Below are positions 43,624-51,940 of a stretch of DNA of 64,000 bases, piece by piece. The stretch spans positions 620,001 through 684,000 of the forward strand of contig JBJXHN010000001.1 of assembly GCA_046233135.1 (NCBI GenBank), in the 5' to 3' direction. Made by a program: the position numbers and the translations under genes. This DNA comes from JBJXHN01 sp046233135. Its GTDB lineage: Bacteria > Pseudomonadota > Alphaproteobacteria > Rhodospirillales > Rhodospirillaceae. The first letter of the stretch is position 1; the number at the start of each line of letters is the position of its first letter. The notes under the pieces were generated by a model that saw only the letters and a list, made by a program, of their open reading frames with translations, was not told where the DNA came from and ran no database searches.

Positions 43624-44337
43624 ATGTCCCCCGCCTCCCCCGACGACGCCCTGCCCACCCCCGGGGCCGTGGTGTTCGATGCCTACGGCACCCTGCTGGA
43701 CGTCAACGCCGCCGCTCGCGACTGCGCCGCGGACCTGGGGGAGCGGTGGCAGGCCTTTTCCGACATCTGGCGGGCCAAGCAGCTGGAATACAGCTGGCTG
43801 CGCGCCCTGATGGGGCGCCATGCGGACTTCCTGGATGTCACCCGCGACGCCCTGGACTACGCCGCGGCGGCCACCGGCATCGATGTGGACACGGCGCTGC
43901 GCACGCGCCTGATGGACCTTTACATGACCCTGCCGGCCTTTCCGGAGGTGCCGGCGGTCCTGAGCGCCCTGCGCGCGGCGGGGCTGCGGCTGGCGATCCT
44001 GTCCAACGGCTCGCCGGGCATGCTGGACGCGGCCGTGCGGGCGGCCGGCATCGCCGGGGCGCTGGACGCCGTGCTGTCGGTGGAGGACGTGGGTGTCTTC
44101 AAGCCGCACCCCAGCGTCTACCAGCTGGCGTGCGACCGGCTGGAGGTGCCAAAGGAGCGTATCACCTTCCTGTCCTCCAACGGCTGGGACGTGGCCGGTT
44201 CGGCAGCCTTCGGCTTCACGGCCGTGTGGGTGAACCGCCAGAGCAAGCCGGTGGAGCGTCTGCCCGCCGGGCCGGCGCGCATCCTGCCCGATCTGACCGG
44301 CCTGCCCGCTCTGCTGGGCGTCGGGTCCCCTGCCTGA
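43624..44337 (+). CDS. Haloacid dehalogenase, type II
   Basis: 237 residues. HAD motifs: VVFDAYGTLLDV with the nucleophile Asp, LAILSNGSPGML, KPHPSVYQLA, and FLSSNGWDVAGSAAFGF, the (S)-2-haloacid dehalogenase signature. Predicted to hydrolyse L-2-haloacids, although many family members act on other substrates. It starts 28 bp after slt with AGGAG upstream, so it may share that transcript with the next gene. Confidence 0.9.
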   Translation: MSPASPDDALPTPGAVVFDAYGTLLDVNAAARDCAADLGERWQAFSDIWRAKQLEYSWLRALMGRHADFLDVTRDALDYAAAATGIDVDTALRTRLMDLYMTLPAFPEVPAVLSALRAAGLRLAILSNGSPGMLDAAVRAAGIAGALDAVLSVEDVGVFKPHPSVYQLACDRLEVPKERITFLSSNGWDVAGSAAFGFTAVWVNRQSKPVERLPAGPARILPDLTGLPALLGVGSPA

Positions 44338-44352
44338 GGCCGGACCGCTGCC

Positions 44353-45243
44353 ATGCCGGCTTCCCCCTTTCCTTTGCCCGACACGTTGGAGTGCGATCGT
44401 CTGCACTGGGTCGCCAACCGCGACGGCCAGCGTCTGGCGGTGCGGGATGACGGCCCCGTCGAAGCCTCCGCGCAGGCGCCGGCGATCCTTTGCCTGTCCG
44501 GATTGACCCGCAACGGCAAGGATTTTCAGGCCCTTGTGGAGCGCCTGAAGGACCGGCGGCGGATCATCCGCCCGGACTACCGGGGACGGGGCCTGTCGGA
44601 CTATGCGGACCGGGCGGAGGCCTATACGGCGGAAGCCAATCTGGACGACGTCCGGCAGATCATCGCCGCCCTGGGGCTGCATCGGGTGGTGGTGGTGGGC
44701 ACCTCGCTGGGCGGACTTCTGGCCATGGGCCTGGGGGCGAGCCAGCCGACCACCCTGGCCGGAGCGGTGCTGAACGACGTGGGACCGGTGATCGAAACCG
44801 GGGGCCTGTCGCAAATCATCGGCTATATCGAAAAGGACCGCCCGGTCACCGACTGGCCGGACGCCGTGGCCGCCCTGCGGGCGATGATCCCGGACCTCGG
44901 CCTGCGGACTCCCGGCGACTGGGAGGCGGTGGCCCGCAACACCTATCGCCGGGGCGCGGACGGGCGGCTGCACTTCGACTGGGACGTACGGCTGGTGGAG
45001 CCGCTGAAGCGCATGGGTGCCCTGCCCGACCTGTGGCCGCTGTTCGGCACGCTGCGGCGGCTGCCGGTGCTGGCGGTCCGGGGCGGCAACTCGCCCTTGC
45101 TGAGCCCGCACACCCTGGCAGCCATGGCCCGGGCACATCCCGGCCTTGAAACGCTGACGGTCGACGGCGCCGGCCACACCCCGACCCTGGCGGAGGAAGA
45201 GGTGGTCCCGGTGCTGGATCGCTTCCTGATGGGAATCGCGTAA
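44353..45243 (+). CDS. Alpha/beta hydrolase
   Basis: 296 residues. Oxyanion region LCLSGLTRNGKDFQALVE, nucleophile elbow VVGTSLGGLLAMGL with the Ser, and a late catalytic His in VDGAGHTPTL. The best match is the broad AB-hydrolase-1 group; substrate unknown. Only 15 bp separate it from the dehalogenase gene, so the two are probably cotranscribed. Confidence 0.88.
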   Translation: MPASPFPLPDTLECDRLHWVANRDGQRLAVRDDGPVEASAQAPAILCLSGLTRNGKDFQALVERLKDRRRIIRPDYRGRGLSDYADRAEAYTAEANLDDVRQIIAALGLHRVVVVGTSLGGLLAMGLGASQPTTLAGAVLNDVGPVIETGGLSQIIGYIEKDRPVTDWPDAVAALRAMIPDLGLRTPGDWEAVARNTYRRGADGRLHFDWDVRLVEPLKRMGALPDLWPLFGTLRRLPVLAVRGGNSPLLSPHTLAAMARAHPGLETLTVDGAGHTPTLAEEEVVPVLDRFLMGIA

Positions 45244-45406
45244 CCGTTGCGGAACCGGGACAGACGGCACTCCGCCCCCCCTGCGCCGGAGAGCCGTACG
45301 AAAGGATGACGGAAGGCGGAAAACGGCTCTGCTAAGCTCGAAGCGTGCATACCCGCCCGCGCCGGAGCCCTTTCCCGCGCGGCCCCGCAGGGAGGAAACG
45401 ATAGCA

Positions 45407-45877
45407 ATGAAGCGTCTTCTGTCCACGATCCTGTTCACGACCCTGGCCAGCACGCCGGCTCTGGCCGTCGATGTCTCAAAATCCGCCGACGTGGCCGCCC
45501 CTCCGGCCAAGGTGTGGGAAGCCATCGGCGGCTTTTGCGGCATCGGTGACTGGCATCCCGCCGTGGCCACCTGCACCTTGTCCGAAGTGGAGGGCAAGCC
45601 CCGGCGCCTGCTGGCCCTGAACGGCGGCGGCGAGATCGTGGAGGAGCAGGTCGCCCGCGACGACGCCAAGATGGATTACACCTATACCATCGTCGAAAGC
45701 CCGCTGCCGGTGGCCAACTACCAGTCCACCATCGCGGTCACCGCCGACGGTGAGGGCTCCAGGATCACCTGGACGGGCCATTTCGACGCCAAGGGTGCCT
45801 CCGAAGCCGAAGCCGCAGAGGTGATCGGCGGGATCTACGACGCCGGGATCAAAGGTATCAGCGATAAGGCGATGTAG
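45407..45877 (+). CDS. Exported SRPBCC-family protein
   Basis: 156 residues with a signal peptide (MKRLLSTILFTTLASTPALA). VSKSADVAAPPAKVWEAIGGFCGIGDWHPAV and ITWTGHFDAKGASEAEAAEVIGGIYDAGIKGI match the polyketide cyclase/SRPBCC (START-like) fold. It probably binds a hydrophobic ligand in the periplasm; ligand unknown. AGGGAGGAAACG lies upstream of the ATG. A strong terminator follows. Confidence 0.85.
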   Translation: MKRLLSTILFTTLASTPALAVDVSKSADVAAPPAKVWEAIGGFCGIGDWHPAVATCTLSEVEGKPRRLLALNGGGEIVEEQVARDDAKMDYTYTIVESPLPVANYQSTIAVTADGEGSRITWTGHFDAKGASEAEAAEVIGGIYDAGIKGISDKAM

Positions 45878-45907
45878 CAGCCGCCTCGGCAGACTCAAGC
45901 GAAGAAC

Positions 45908-45940
45908 GGGGCGGGTACCGTCAGGTCCCCGCCCCTTTTT
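45908..45940 (+). terminator. Rho-independent terminator after the SRPBCC gene
   Basis: GGGGCGGG pairs with CCCGCCCC (8 bp, 12-nt loop), followed by five T's. Confidence 0.85.
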
Positions 45941-45956
45941 GTCTCGCGTTTCCGTC

Positions 45957-46095
45957 TACAGTATCCGTGATGCGCCAGCGCGTCTTCGACTACCGGGGGA
46001 GCGCACGCCGTCAGCGTGACTCGATACTGTACCTACATGTTTCTAGATCAAAGTGCCTGCCGTAAATCGATGCAGATTTAAGGCAGTTTGATCTA
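45957..46095. repeat. Dispersed structured intergenic element, copy 2
   Basis: Aligns to 27297-27435 with a constant offset; 125 bp of it without gaps. End stem here is TACAGTATC (45957) with GATACTGTA (46023), different in sequence from copy 1 but again complementary. The 3' hairpin TAGATCAAAGTGCCT/AGGCAGTTTGATCTA (46044-46095) with inner TAAATC/GATTTA is conserved. CACGC/GCGTG forms the middle stem. Confidence 0.75.
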
Positions 46096-46129
46096 TAAGC
46101 CCGGACCGGCCTCTGGCAAGGGGACCCGG

Positions 46130-46630
46130 TCAGGAGGCCGGGGCCACGTCCAGCTTGGCGCTGTCGCCGCCCATCTTCCGGGAGTCCTTGCGGCCATCGG
46201 CGATGGCCAGGTCCGAAGAGCTGGGAGCCGGCGGCTGAACCATGCGGCGGCAGTGACCTTCCATGAAGGCACCGGGCTCGATCGCCAGGCTTTCATGGGT
46301 GATATCGCCAACCATGCGGGCGGTGCTGGCCAGGAACACGGACTTGGCGTTCACCTGACCGTTGACCGACCCGTGCATGCGCACGCTGTCAGCATTGACT
46401 TCGCCCGTGACAGACCCGGAAATGCCGATGATCAAAGAGGCACAACGGATATCACCTTCAATCTTGCCGTCCACCTGGATCTCGCCATTGCTGCTGAGAT
46501 CGCCGGTGATCGTCAGATCGGCGCTGATAATCGACGGAACGGAGCGTTCCGGCGCGCTGTTCTGAGAGACGTTGGACATATCCTTCTTGGCCTCCGCCGC
46601 GGCCTGTTTCGAACTAGCCTTCGAAAACAT
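46130..46630 (-). CDS. Bactofilin
   Basis: 166 residues. The central 100 residues are a bactofilin beta-helix: IISADLTITGDLSSNGEIQVDGKIEGDI, then GSVTGEVNADSVRMHGSVNGQVNAKSVFL. Bactofilins polymerise without nucleotide and localise cell-wall enzymes. The start overlaps the end of the M23 peptidase gene by 17 bp; bactofilin-M23 pairs are a recurrent partnership in which the bactofilin places the peptidase. Confidence 0.93.
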   Translation of the reverse strand: MFSKASSKQAAAEAKKDMSNVSQNSAPERSVPSIISADLTITGDLSSNGEIQVDGKIEGDIRCASLIIGISGSVTGEVNADSVRMHGSVNGQVNAKSVFLASTARMVGDITHESLAIEPGAFMEGHCRRMVQPPAPSSSDLAIADGRKDSRKMGGDSAKLDVAPAS

Positions 46631-47957
46631 TCTTTCCTGCCTTCAAAAACACCGCGGGGTTACGCGGTTTTCCGTTGACCCGCACTTCGTAATGCAGGTG
46701 TGCGCCCGTGCTGCGTCCGCTATTGCCGACGGCGCCGACCACATCCATACGCTTCACGGTCTGCCCGACCGTCACATTCATCGAGCGCATATGGGCGTAA
46801 CGGGTCACCAGACCCATGCCATGGTCAATTTCCACCACCCGACCATAGCGTCCCCGCCAGCCAGCGTAAACAACCTTTCCCGGACCCGTGGCATGGATCT
46901 CCGTCCCCATGCCGGCCGCCATATCCAGCCCTTCATGCCGGGACATCCGGCCGTTCACGGGGTCCCGCCGCACGCCGAACCGGGATGTCAGCGTAAAATC
47001 GCTGAGCGGCGTGGCCAGCGGCAAATGCAGCACCAACTCGTTCAGACTGCCCCAGCGGTCAAGCTGGTCGTTCAGGGTCGCCAGGGACTGATCGAAGCCC
47101 TCGTCGGCGATCTCCGGCAATTCGATGGGCAGGAACGGACCACCCTGACCGAAATTGTCGACCTGCTGCTTCTTGCGGTCGATCAGCGCATTGATGTTCA
47201 GCCCCGTCGCCTTCAGGTCGACCTCCAGCGCGCTGATCTTCTCCTGCGCCATTTCACCGAAGCGCTCCACCAGCATCACCTGGGCCTGTTCCATGTCCAG
47301 CATCTGGTCTTCCAGCGACTTCACGCGGCTGGACAGTTCCTGATTCTCCGACAGCGCCAGATCCCGCTGAAGCACCACCTTGCGCATTTCCAGCTCGATG
47401 CCGTCGAAGTCGGTCAGCAGCAGGCGCGCCTGGGACAGGTCGTCCATCCCCTGTTCCAGCAGTTCCAGCTGGGCCATCAGGGTGAGCCGCTCCCGGTCCG
47501 CCCGGCGCTGTTCCGCGAGGAAGTCCGCCGTACCGGCCTCTGCCAGGGTTTCGGACGCCAGGGGCACCTTCACGTCGCCCTCCTCCGCGCCCTCGCTGCC
47601 CACAAGGCGGCTGAACTGCGCATGGTTGCTGCGCAGCCCGCGCGTGACCTCGGCCACCTTCTCCTTATAGACGCTGACCTCGGCGAGCAGCGACTTGTAG
47701 GCGTCGCGCGCATCCAGGATCCGTTCGTCCTTGGCGGCGATGATGTCATCCATCCACACCAGGGCCGCCGTCGCATAGGCCACCCAGCCGAAGAAGGCGA
47801 TGGCCACCAGCGTCAGCCCCACCTGATAGGTGCTGGTCAAGGTGACTTGCCGGATCGTCCCTTCACTCCGCAGCATCAGGCGCCGTTCCGGGAAAATCCG
47901 GCGGACCTGACGTTGGAAGCGGGACAGGTTCAGCTCCTGAGGGTCGAATTCCGACAT
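46614..47957 (-). CDS. M23 peptidoglycan endopeptidase partnered with bactofilin
   Basis: 447 residues from ATG 47957 (GGGAG five bases upstream). One membrane helix (LTLVAIAFFGWVAYATAALVW), then about 230 residues of coiled coil, then a C-terminal M23 domain. All metal ligands are present: SRHEGLDMA and GAHLHYEVRVNG. It should cut peptide crosslinks from the inner-membrane side. Overlap with the bactofilin gene indicates joint function in shape or localised wall growth. Confidence 0.92.
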   Translation of the reverse strand: MSEFDPQELNLSRFQRQVRRIFPERRLMLRSEGTIRQVTLTSTYQVGLTLVAIAFFGWVAYATAALVWMDDIIAAKDERILDARDAYKSLLAEVSVYKEKVAEVTRGLRSNHAQFSRLVGSEGAEEGDVKVPLASETLAEAGTADFLAEQRRADRERLTLMAQLELLEQGMDDLSQARLLLTDFDGIELEMRKVVLQRDLALSENQELSSRVKSLEDQMLDMEQAQVMLVERFGEMAQEKISALEVDLKATGLNINALIDRKKQQVDNFGQGGPFLPIELPEIADEGFDQSLATLNDQLDRWGSLNELVLHLPLATPLSDFTLTSRFGVRRDPVNGRMSRHEGLDMAAGMGTEIHATGPGKVVYAGWRGRYGRVVEIDHGMGLVTRYAHMRSMNVTVGQTVKRMDVVGAVGNSGRSTGAHLHYEVRVNGKPRNPAVFLKAGKNVFEG

Positions 47958-48296
47958 GGGCACTCCCGTTCCTCAAAAATATCGATCCCGGCCTTCCTGC
48001 CATCCGTGGAGCGGAAGGATCGGGTCCACCAAAAAGGCGGTATCAGTTTACCATCACACCAACCGATGCTTGCAACCGGTTCCTTTTTTACCGGATCCTT
48101 TGCCAACATCCCCCAAAGGCGTACCAGACAAGAGGGAGATCAGTATGACCCGGACCCGTTAACAACGCCATACCACTACCGAAACCGTGCCCTGCCGGTC
48201 ATGGCGACGTCGGAGGGTTCTTATTCGCGCCTCGGCCGTGTTACAATAAGAAATGTGAATTTCTAATCGTCCCGACCCTTTAGCCGAAGATCCCCG

Positions 48297-48836
48297 ATGA
48301 CACATACCGATTGTCGGCACCCAATACAGCCCGAATCGACACCCTCCGGAATGGACAGGGACGCCCCTGCCAAACGGCCAGTCCCCTGGCCGCTTTTGGC
48401 TATAACCACTTGGTTCGGGACAGGCCTGTCCCCGATCGCCCCGGGTACAGCCGGCAGTCTGGGTGCCCTACCCTTCGCCTGGGCGCTGGCCTGGTGGGGC
48501 GGCCCCTGGGTCCTGGCGGCCGGAGCGCTGGTGACCTTCGTCATCGGGACCCTGGCATCCGAAGCCCATGTCCGGCGGTCGGGAGAGAACGATCCGCGCC
48601 GCATCGTCATCGACGAGGTTTCGGGCCAGTGGCTGACTCTGGTATTCGCTCCGCTGGACCCGATCGCCTATGGCCTCGGGTTCCTGCTGTTCCGGATCGC
48701 GGACATCCTCAAGCCCTGGCCGGCCTGCCTGGCGGACCGGAAAGTGCACGGCGGATTCGGCGTGATGCTGGACGACGGCATCGCGGCCCTATACTCAATG
48801 GCAGCAATGGCGCTGGCCACACGATTTCTGATCTGA
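48297..48836 (+). CDS. pgpA: Phosphatidylglycerophosphatase A
   Basis: 179 residues. TWFGTGLSPIAPGTAGSLGALP and DPRRIVIDEVSGQWLTL are the PgpA signatures, in a protein with about four membrane helices. It removes phosphate from phosphatidylglycerophosphate to make phosphatidylglycerol. ATG 48351 is a possible alternative start. Followed after 14 bp by cinA, and divergent from the M23 gene. Confidence 0.93.
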   Translation: MTHTDCRHPIQPESTPSGMDRDAPAKRPVPWPLLAITTWFGTGLSPIAPGTAGSLGALPFAWALAWWGGPWVLAAGALVTFVIGTLASEAHVRRSGENDPRRIVIDEVSGQWLTLVFAPLDPIAYGLGFLLFRIADILKPWPACLADRKVHGGFGVMLDDGIAALYSMAAMALATRFLI

Positions 48837-48850
48837 CGGGAGACGTTTCC

Positions 48851-49468
48851 TTGCCCCCCACCAAACACCCCTTCCCCGCCGACTTCCTGGACAGCGCCGA
48901 TGCCGCCCTGTCCGCCTGCCGGGCCAAGGGATTGATTCTTGCCACGGCCGAATCCTGCACCGGCGGCATGGTCATGGCCGCCCTGACCGGGATTGCGGGC
49001 AGCAGCGACGTGGTGGACCGGGGGTTCGTCACCTACACCAACGAGGCCAAGACCCAGATGCTGGGCGTGCCTGAAGAGATGCTGGAAGCCCATGGTGCGG
49101 TCAGCCCGGAAGTGGCCCGGGCGATGGCTGAAGGGGCGCTGGCCAACTCCCAGGCCACCATCGCGGTGTCGATCACCGGCATTGCCGGCCCCGGCGGGGG
49201 GTCCAAGGAAAAGCCCGTGGGGCTGGTGCATATGGCCTGCGCCCTGTCCGACGGGCTGGTCAGCCTGCGCCGCCATACCTTTGCCGGCGACCGCGCCGAT
49301 GTCCGCCATGCGGCGGTGAATGCGGCCCTGGACCTGATCCTGCGCACCCTGGAAGTGGAAGACGAGGTCATGGCGACCGTCGACAGCGGGGATGCGGACG
49401 ACGGGGGCGGCGCGCCGCCGTCCGATGACACCCCCGGTGGCGGGGCCGGTCCGTCGTTCCTGTCCTGA
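48851..49468 (+). CDS. CinA C-terminal-domain protein (nicotinamide-nucleotide amidase type)
   Basis: 205 residues from TTG 48851, which has GGGAG eight bases upstream; there is no closer ATG. LILATAESCTGGMVMAALTGIAGSSDVVDRGFVTYTNEAKTQMLGV and VSITGIAGPGGGSKEKPVGLV are the CinA/PncC signatures. This domain deamidates nicotinamide mononucleotide, recycling NAD breakdown products. The C-terminal 25 residues are Gly/Asp-rich. Its location before a NAD-regulator gene and nadA fits a NAD theme. Confidence 0.9.
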   Translation: MPPTKHPFPADFLDSADAALSACRAKGLILATAESCTGGMVMAALTGIAGSSDVVDRGFVTYTNEAKTQMLGVPEEMLEAHGAVSPEVARAMAEGALANSQATIAVSITGIAGPGGGSKEKPVGLVHMACALSDGLVSLRRHTFAGDRADVRHAAVNAALDLILRTLEVEDEVMATVDSGDADDGGGAPPSDDTPGGGAGPSFLS

Positions 49469-49484
49469 TCCGGACGAAGCCGCC

Positions 49485-50525
49485 GTGGCGTCCTCTCTCC
49501 CTCCGACCGCTCCGCCGGACGCGGCGCCCCATCCCGCATCCGGCAGCGGACCCAGCGATGTCACCGTCGATCTGACGGCGGTGATCATCTCCATGGGCGC
49601 CGCCGGGCCGCAGACCCTGGTGGTGCGGGCGGCGGGCGAGGATGCGGACTGGCTGCCCTCCGGCCCGCTGCGGCCCGAACACCGCACCCTGCAAACCGGC
49701 CTGCGGGCCTGGGTGGAGCAGCAGACCGGCCTGACGCTCGGCTACGTGGAGCAGCTCTATACCTTCGGGGATCGCGCCCGCACCCTGACCGGATCGGGGC
49801 TGGAGCACGGCCGGCGGGCCCTGTCCCTGGCCTATCTGGCGCTGGTGCGCAGTGCGGAGCCGCCCACCGCCCCGCCGGGTGGCGCGGCGCTGTGGCTGCC
49901 GTGGTACGCCTTCTTCCCCTGGGAGGACTGGCGCGACGGCGAGGGCCAGGCGCAGGACGCCCTGATCGAGGCCCTGCAGGACTGGGTCGCCCGCACGCCG
50001 CGCGGTCCCCTGAGGACCGCCCGCAAGGAGCGGCTGGCGCTGGCCTTCGGCCATGACGGTGCGGCGGGATGGGACGAGGAACGGGCGCTGGAGCGCTACG
50101 AGCTGCTGTACGAGGCCCGTCTGGTGCCCGAGGCCTTCGCCGATGCCGGCGTTGTCTCCTGCGACGTCGCCGCGCCGGCGCTCTGGGGCCGGCCGATGGC
50201 CGCCGACCACCGGCGGATCCTGGCCACGGCGATCAGCCGCCTGCGCGGCAAGATCAAATACCGCCCGGTGCTGTTCGAGCTGATGCCGCCCGAATTCACC
50301 CTGCTTCAATTGCAGCGCACCGCCGAGGCGCTGTCGGGCGTGCGGCTGCACAAGCAGAATTTCCGCCGGCTGGTGGAGCATCAGGAGCTGGTGGAGGATA
50401 CCGGCGCCGTCGACCTGAACACCGGCGGCCGGCCGGCGCGGCTGGTGCGGTTCCGCAAGGCCGTCACCTGGGAACGCCCCGCCCCCGGCCTGCGGGTCAA
50501 GGGCCGCCCCGTTCCCGGCTGCTGA
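49485..50525 (+). CDS. NUDIX-type NAD biosynthesis regulator (NrtR/NadQ-like)
   Basis: About 346 residues from GTG 49485; start uncertain. The N-terminal half is a NUDIX-like fold (LTAVIISMGAAGPQTLVVRAAG, LRAWVEQQTGLTLGYVEQLYTFGD) without a recognisable catalytic NUDIX box. The C-terminal part is a winged helix (YRPVLFELMPPEFTLLQLQRTAEALSGVRLHKQNFRRLV). This is the layout of NrtR and the alphaproteobacterial NadQ, repressors that sense NAD-related metabolites; I cannot decide between them. nadA and nadC follow, with four palindromic operators in between, so it most likely controls them and perhaps itself. Confidence 0.82.
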   Translation: MASSLPPTAPPDAAPHPASGSGPSDVTVDLTAVIISMGAAGPQTLVVRAAGEDADWLPSGPLRPEHRTLQTGLRAWVEQQTGLTLGYVEQLYTFGDRARTLTGSGLEHGRRALSLAYLALVRSAEPPTAPPGGAALWLPWYAFFPWEDWRDGEGQAQDALIEALQDWVARTPRGPLRTARKERLALAFGHDGAAGWDEERALERYELLYEARLVPEAFADAGVVSCDVAAPALWGRPMAADHRRILATAISRLRGKIKYRPVLFELMPPEFTLLQLQRTAEALSGVRLHKQNFRRLVEHQELVEDTGAVDLNTGGRPARLVRFRKAVTWERPAPGLRVKGRPVPGC

Positions 50526-50585
50526 TCCCCGGGACGGCGCCTCCCCCTTTCGTCGAGCCCCTGCATTTTTCCCTTGCCAACCCTT

Positions 50586-50727
50586 ATGCTCATATGGTGC
50601 ATAAGGGGTCAGGCGGGCGGTGCCCGCATTTCTCGGAACCCCCTAATGCTCATATTGAGTATTAGGATTGTCCACATATGCTCAGAGTGAGCATTTTTTG
50701 TACACCCGAAATGCTCAATCTGAGCAT
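50586..50727 (+). promoter_or_regulatory. Four palindromic operators in the nadA promoter
   Basis: Consensus ATGCTCA-N3-TGAGCAT, 17 bp. Sites: 50586-50602 (right arm degenerate, GGTGCAT), 50646-50662 (right arm TGAGTAT), 50678-50694 (perfect) and 50711-50727 (perfect, ending just before AGGAGGGAG of nadA). The first two have longer dyads (CCCTTATGC/GCATAAGGG; CCTAAT/ATTAGG). Spacings between starts are 60, 32 and 33 bp. Likely bound by the NUDIX regulator upstream; this is inferred from position. Confidence 0.8.
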
Positions 50728-50738
50728 AAGGAGGGAGC

Positions 50739-51716
50739 ATGGGATTCATGGACGGGGACCTGACGGTCCTGCAAAACCGCCTGCGCCACATCATTCCCGC
50801 TGCGGAATGGGAGCTTCTGGTGCCGGAGATCGTGGCGATCCAGCGCTTGAAGAAAGAGCGCAATGCCGTTGTTCTGGCTCATAATTACCAGACTCCCGAT
50901 ATCTTTCACGGGGTGTCGGACATCGTTGGGGATTCGCTGGCGCTGGCGCGTCAGGCGGCGGACAGCGATGCGGATGTGATCGTGCTGGCCGGCGTCCATT
51001 TCATGGCGGAGACGGCCAAGCTGGTGAATCCGGGCAAGCGGGTTCTGATGCCGGATCTGGCGGCGGGATGTTCGCTGGCGGAAAGCATCACGCCGGCGGA
51101 TGTGCGGGCGCTGAAGGCGGCGCATCCGGGGGTGCCGGTGGTCACTTACGTGAACACCTCGGCGGCGGTGAAGGCGGAATCGGACATCTGCTGCACCTCG
51201 GGCAATGCGGTGAAGGTTGTTGAATCCCTGGGGGTTCCCAAGGTGATCATGATCCCCGACCGGTATCTGGCCGCCTATGTCGCCAGCCAGACCTCTGTGG
51301 AGATCATCCCCTGGAACGGCGCCTGCGAGGTGCACGAGCGCTTTACGGGGGACGAGATCCGCGATTTCCGGGAGCGTCATGAAGGGATCGAGGTTATTGC
51401 CCATCCGGAATGCCCGGAAGACGTGATCGAGGCGGCGGATTTCGCGGGGTCGACGGCACAGATGGCGGACTATGTGCGCCAGAAGCGTCCGGCGAAGGTG
51501 TTGCTGGTGACGGAATGTTCGATGAGCGACAACGTGGCGGCGGATGTACCGGATGTGGCGTTCATCCGCCCGTGCAATCTGTGTCCGCACATGAAGCGCA
51601 TTACGCTTGCGAAGATCCGGGAGAGTCTGGAGACGCTGTCGCCGGAGATCGAGATTGACCCGGCGGTTGCCGCGGCGGCGCGCCGTTCGGTGGACCGCAT
51701 GCTCGCCATCCAGTAA
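50739..51716 (+). CDS. nadA: Quinolinate synthase A
   Basis: 325 residues; AGGAGGGAG precedes the ATG. LAHNYQTPDIFHGVSDIVGDSLALARQA, DICCTSGNA and PCNLCPHMKRITL match NadA, including the three cysteines that hold the 4Fe-4S cluster. It condenses iminoaspartate with dihydroxyacetone phosphate to quinolinate. It heads nadA-nadC under the four operators. The iminoaspartate supplier nadB is not in the window. Confidence 0.96.
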   Translation: MGFMDGDLTVLQNRLRHIIPAAEWELLVPEIVAIQRLKKERNAVVLAHNYQTPDIFHGVSDIVGDSLALARQAADSDADVIVLAGVHFMAETAKLVNPGKRVLMPDLAAGCSLAESITPADVRALKAAHPGVPVVTYVNTSAAVKAESDICCTSGNAVKVVESLGVPKVIMIPDRYLAAYVASQTSVEIIPWNGACEVHERFTGDEIRDFRERHEGIEVIAHPECPEDVIEAADFAGSTAQMADYVRQKRPAKVLLVTECSMSDNVAADVPDVAFIRPCNLCPHMKRITLAKIRESLETLSPEIEIDPAVAAAARRSVDRMLAIQ

Positions 51717-51915
51717 CAGGGGGTCTGGGGGACCCGCTGGTCCCCCAGCACGTGTTGTTTTGTCCCCATTCGGGGACTGGGGACCCCGCTGGTCCCCCAG
51801 CCCTTGTTGTTTTGTCCCCATTCGGGGACTGGGGGACCCAAGATCCCCCAGCACGTGTTGTTCTGTCCCCATTCGGGGACTGGGGGACCCGCTGGTCCCC
51901 CAGCCCTTCCCTTTT
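51717..51915. repeat. Tandem 51-52-bp hairpin repeat between nadA and nadC
   Basis: Three and a half units of about 52 bp. Each has CTGGGGGAC/GTCCCCCAG and GTCCCC-ATTC-GGGGAC hairpins joined by a TTGTT-rich bridge. Third unit has AAGAT in place of GCTGG in the loop. It fills nearly the whole nadA-nadC gap and is related to the single copies at 30.4, 31.2 and 39.8 kb. Confidence 0.85.
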
Positions 51916-51940
51916 TGTATTGCCCAAAAAAGGACATCCC

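Noticed and set aside
41659..45669. A 1336-residue open frame on the minus strand
   Set aside because: It runs antisense to four well-supported plus-strand genes (slt, dehalogenase, hydrolase, SRPBCC) and has no recognisable domain; it reflects high GC at third codon positions.
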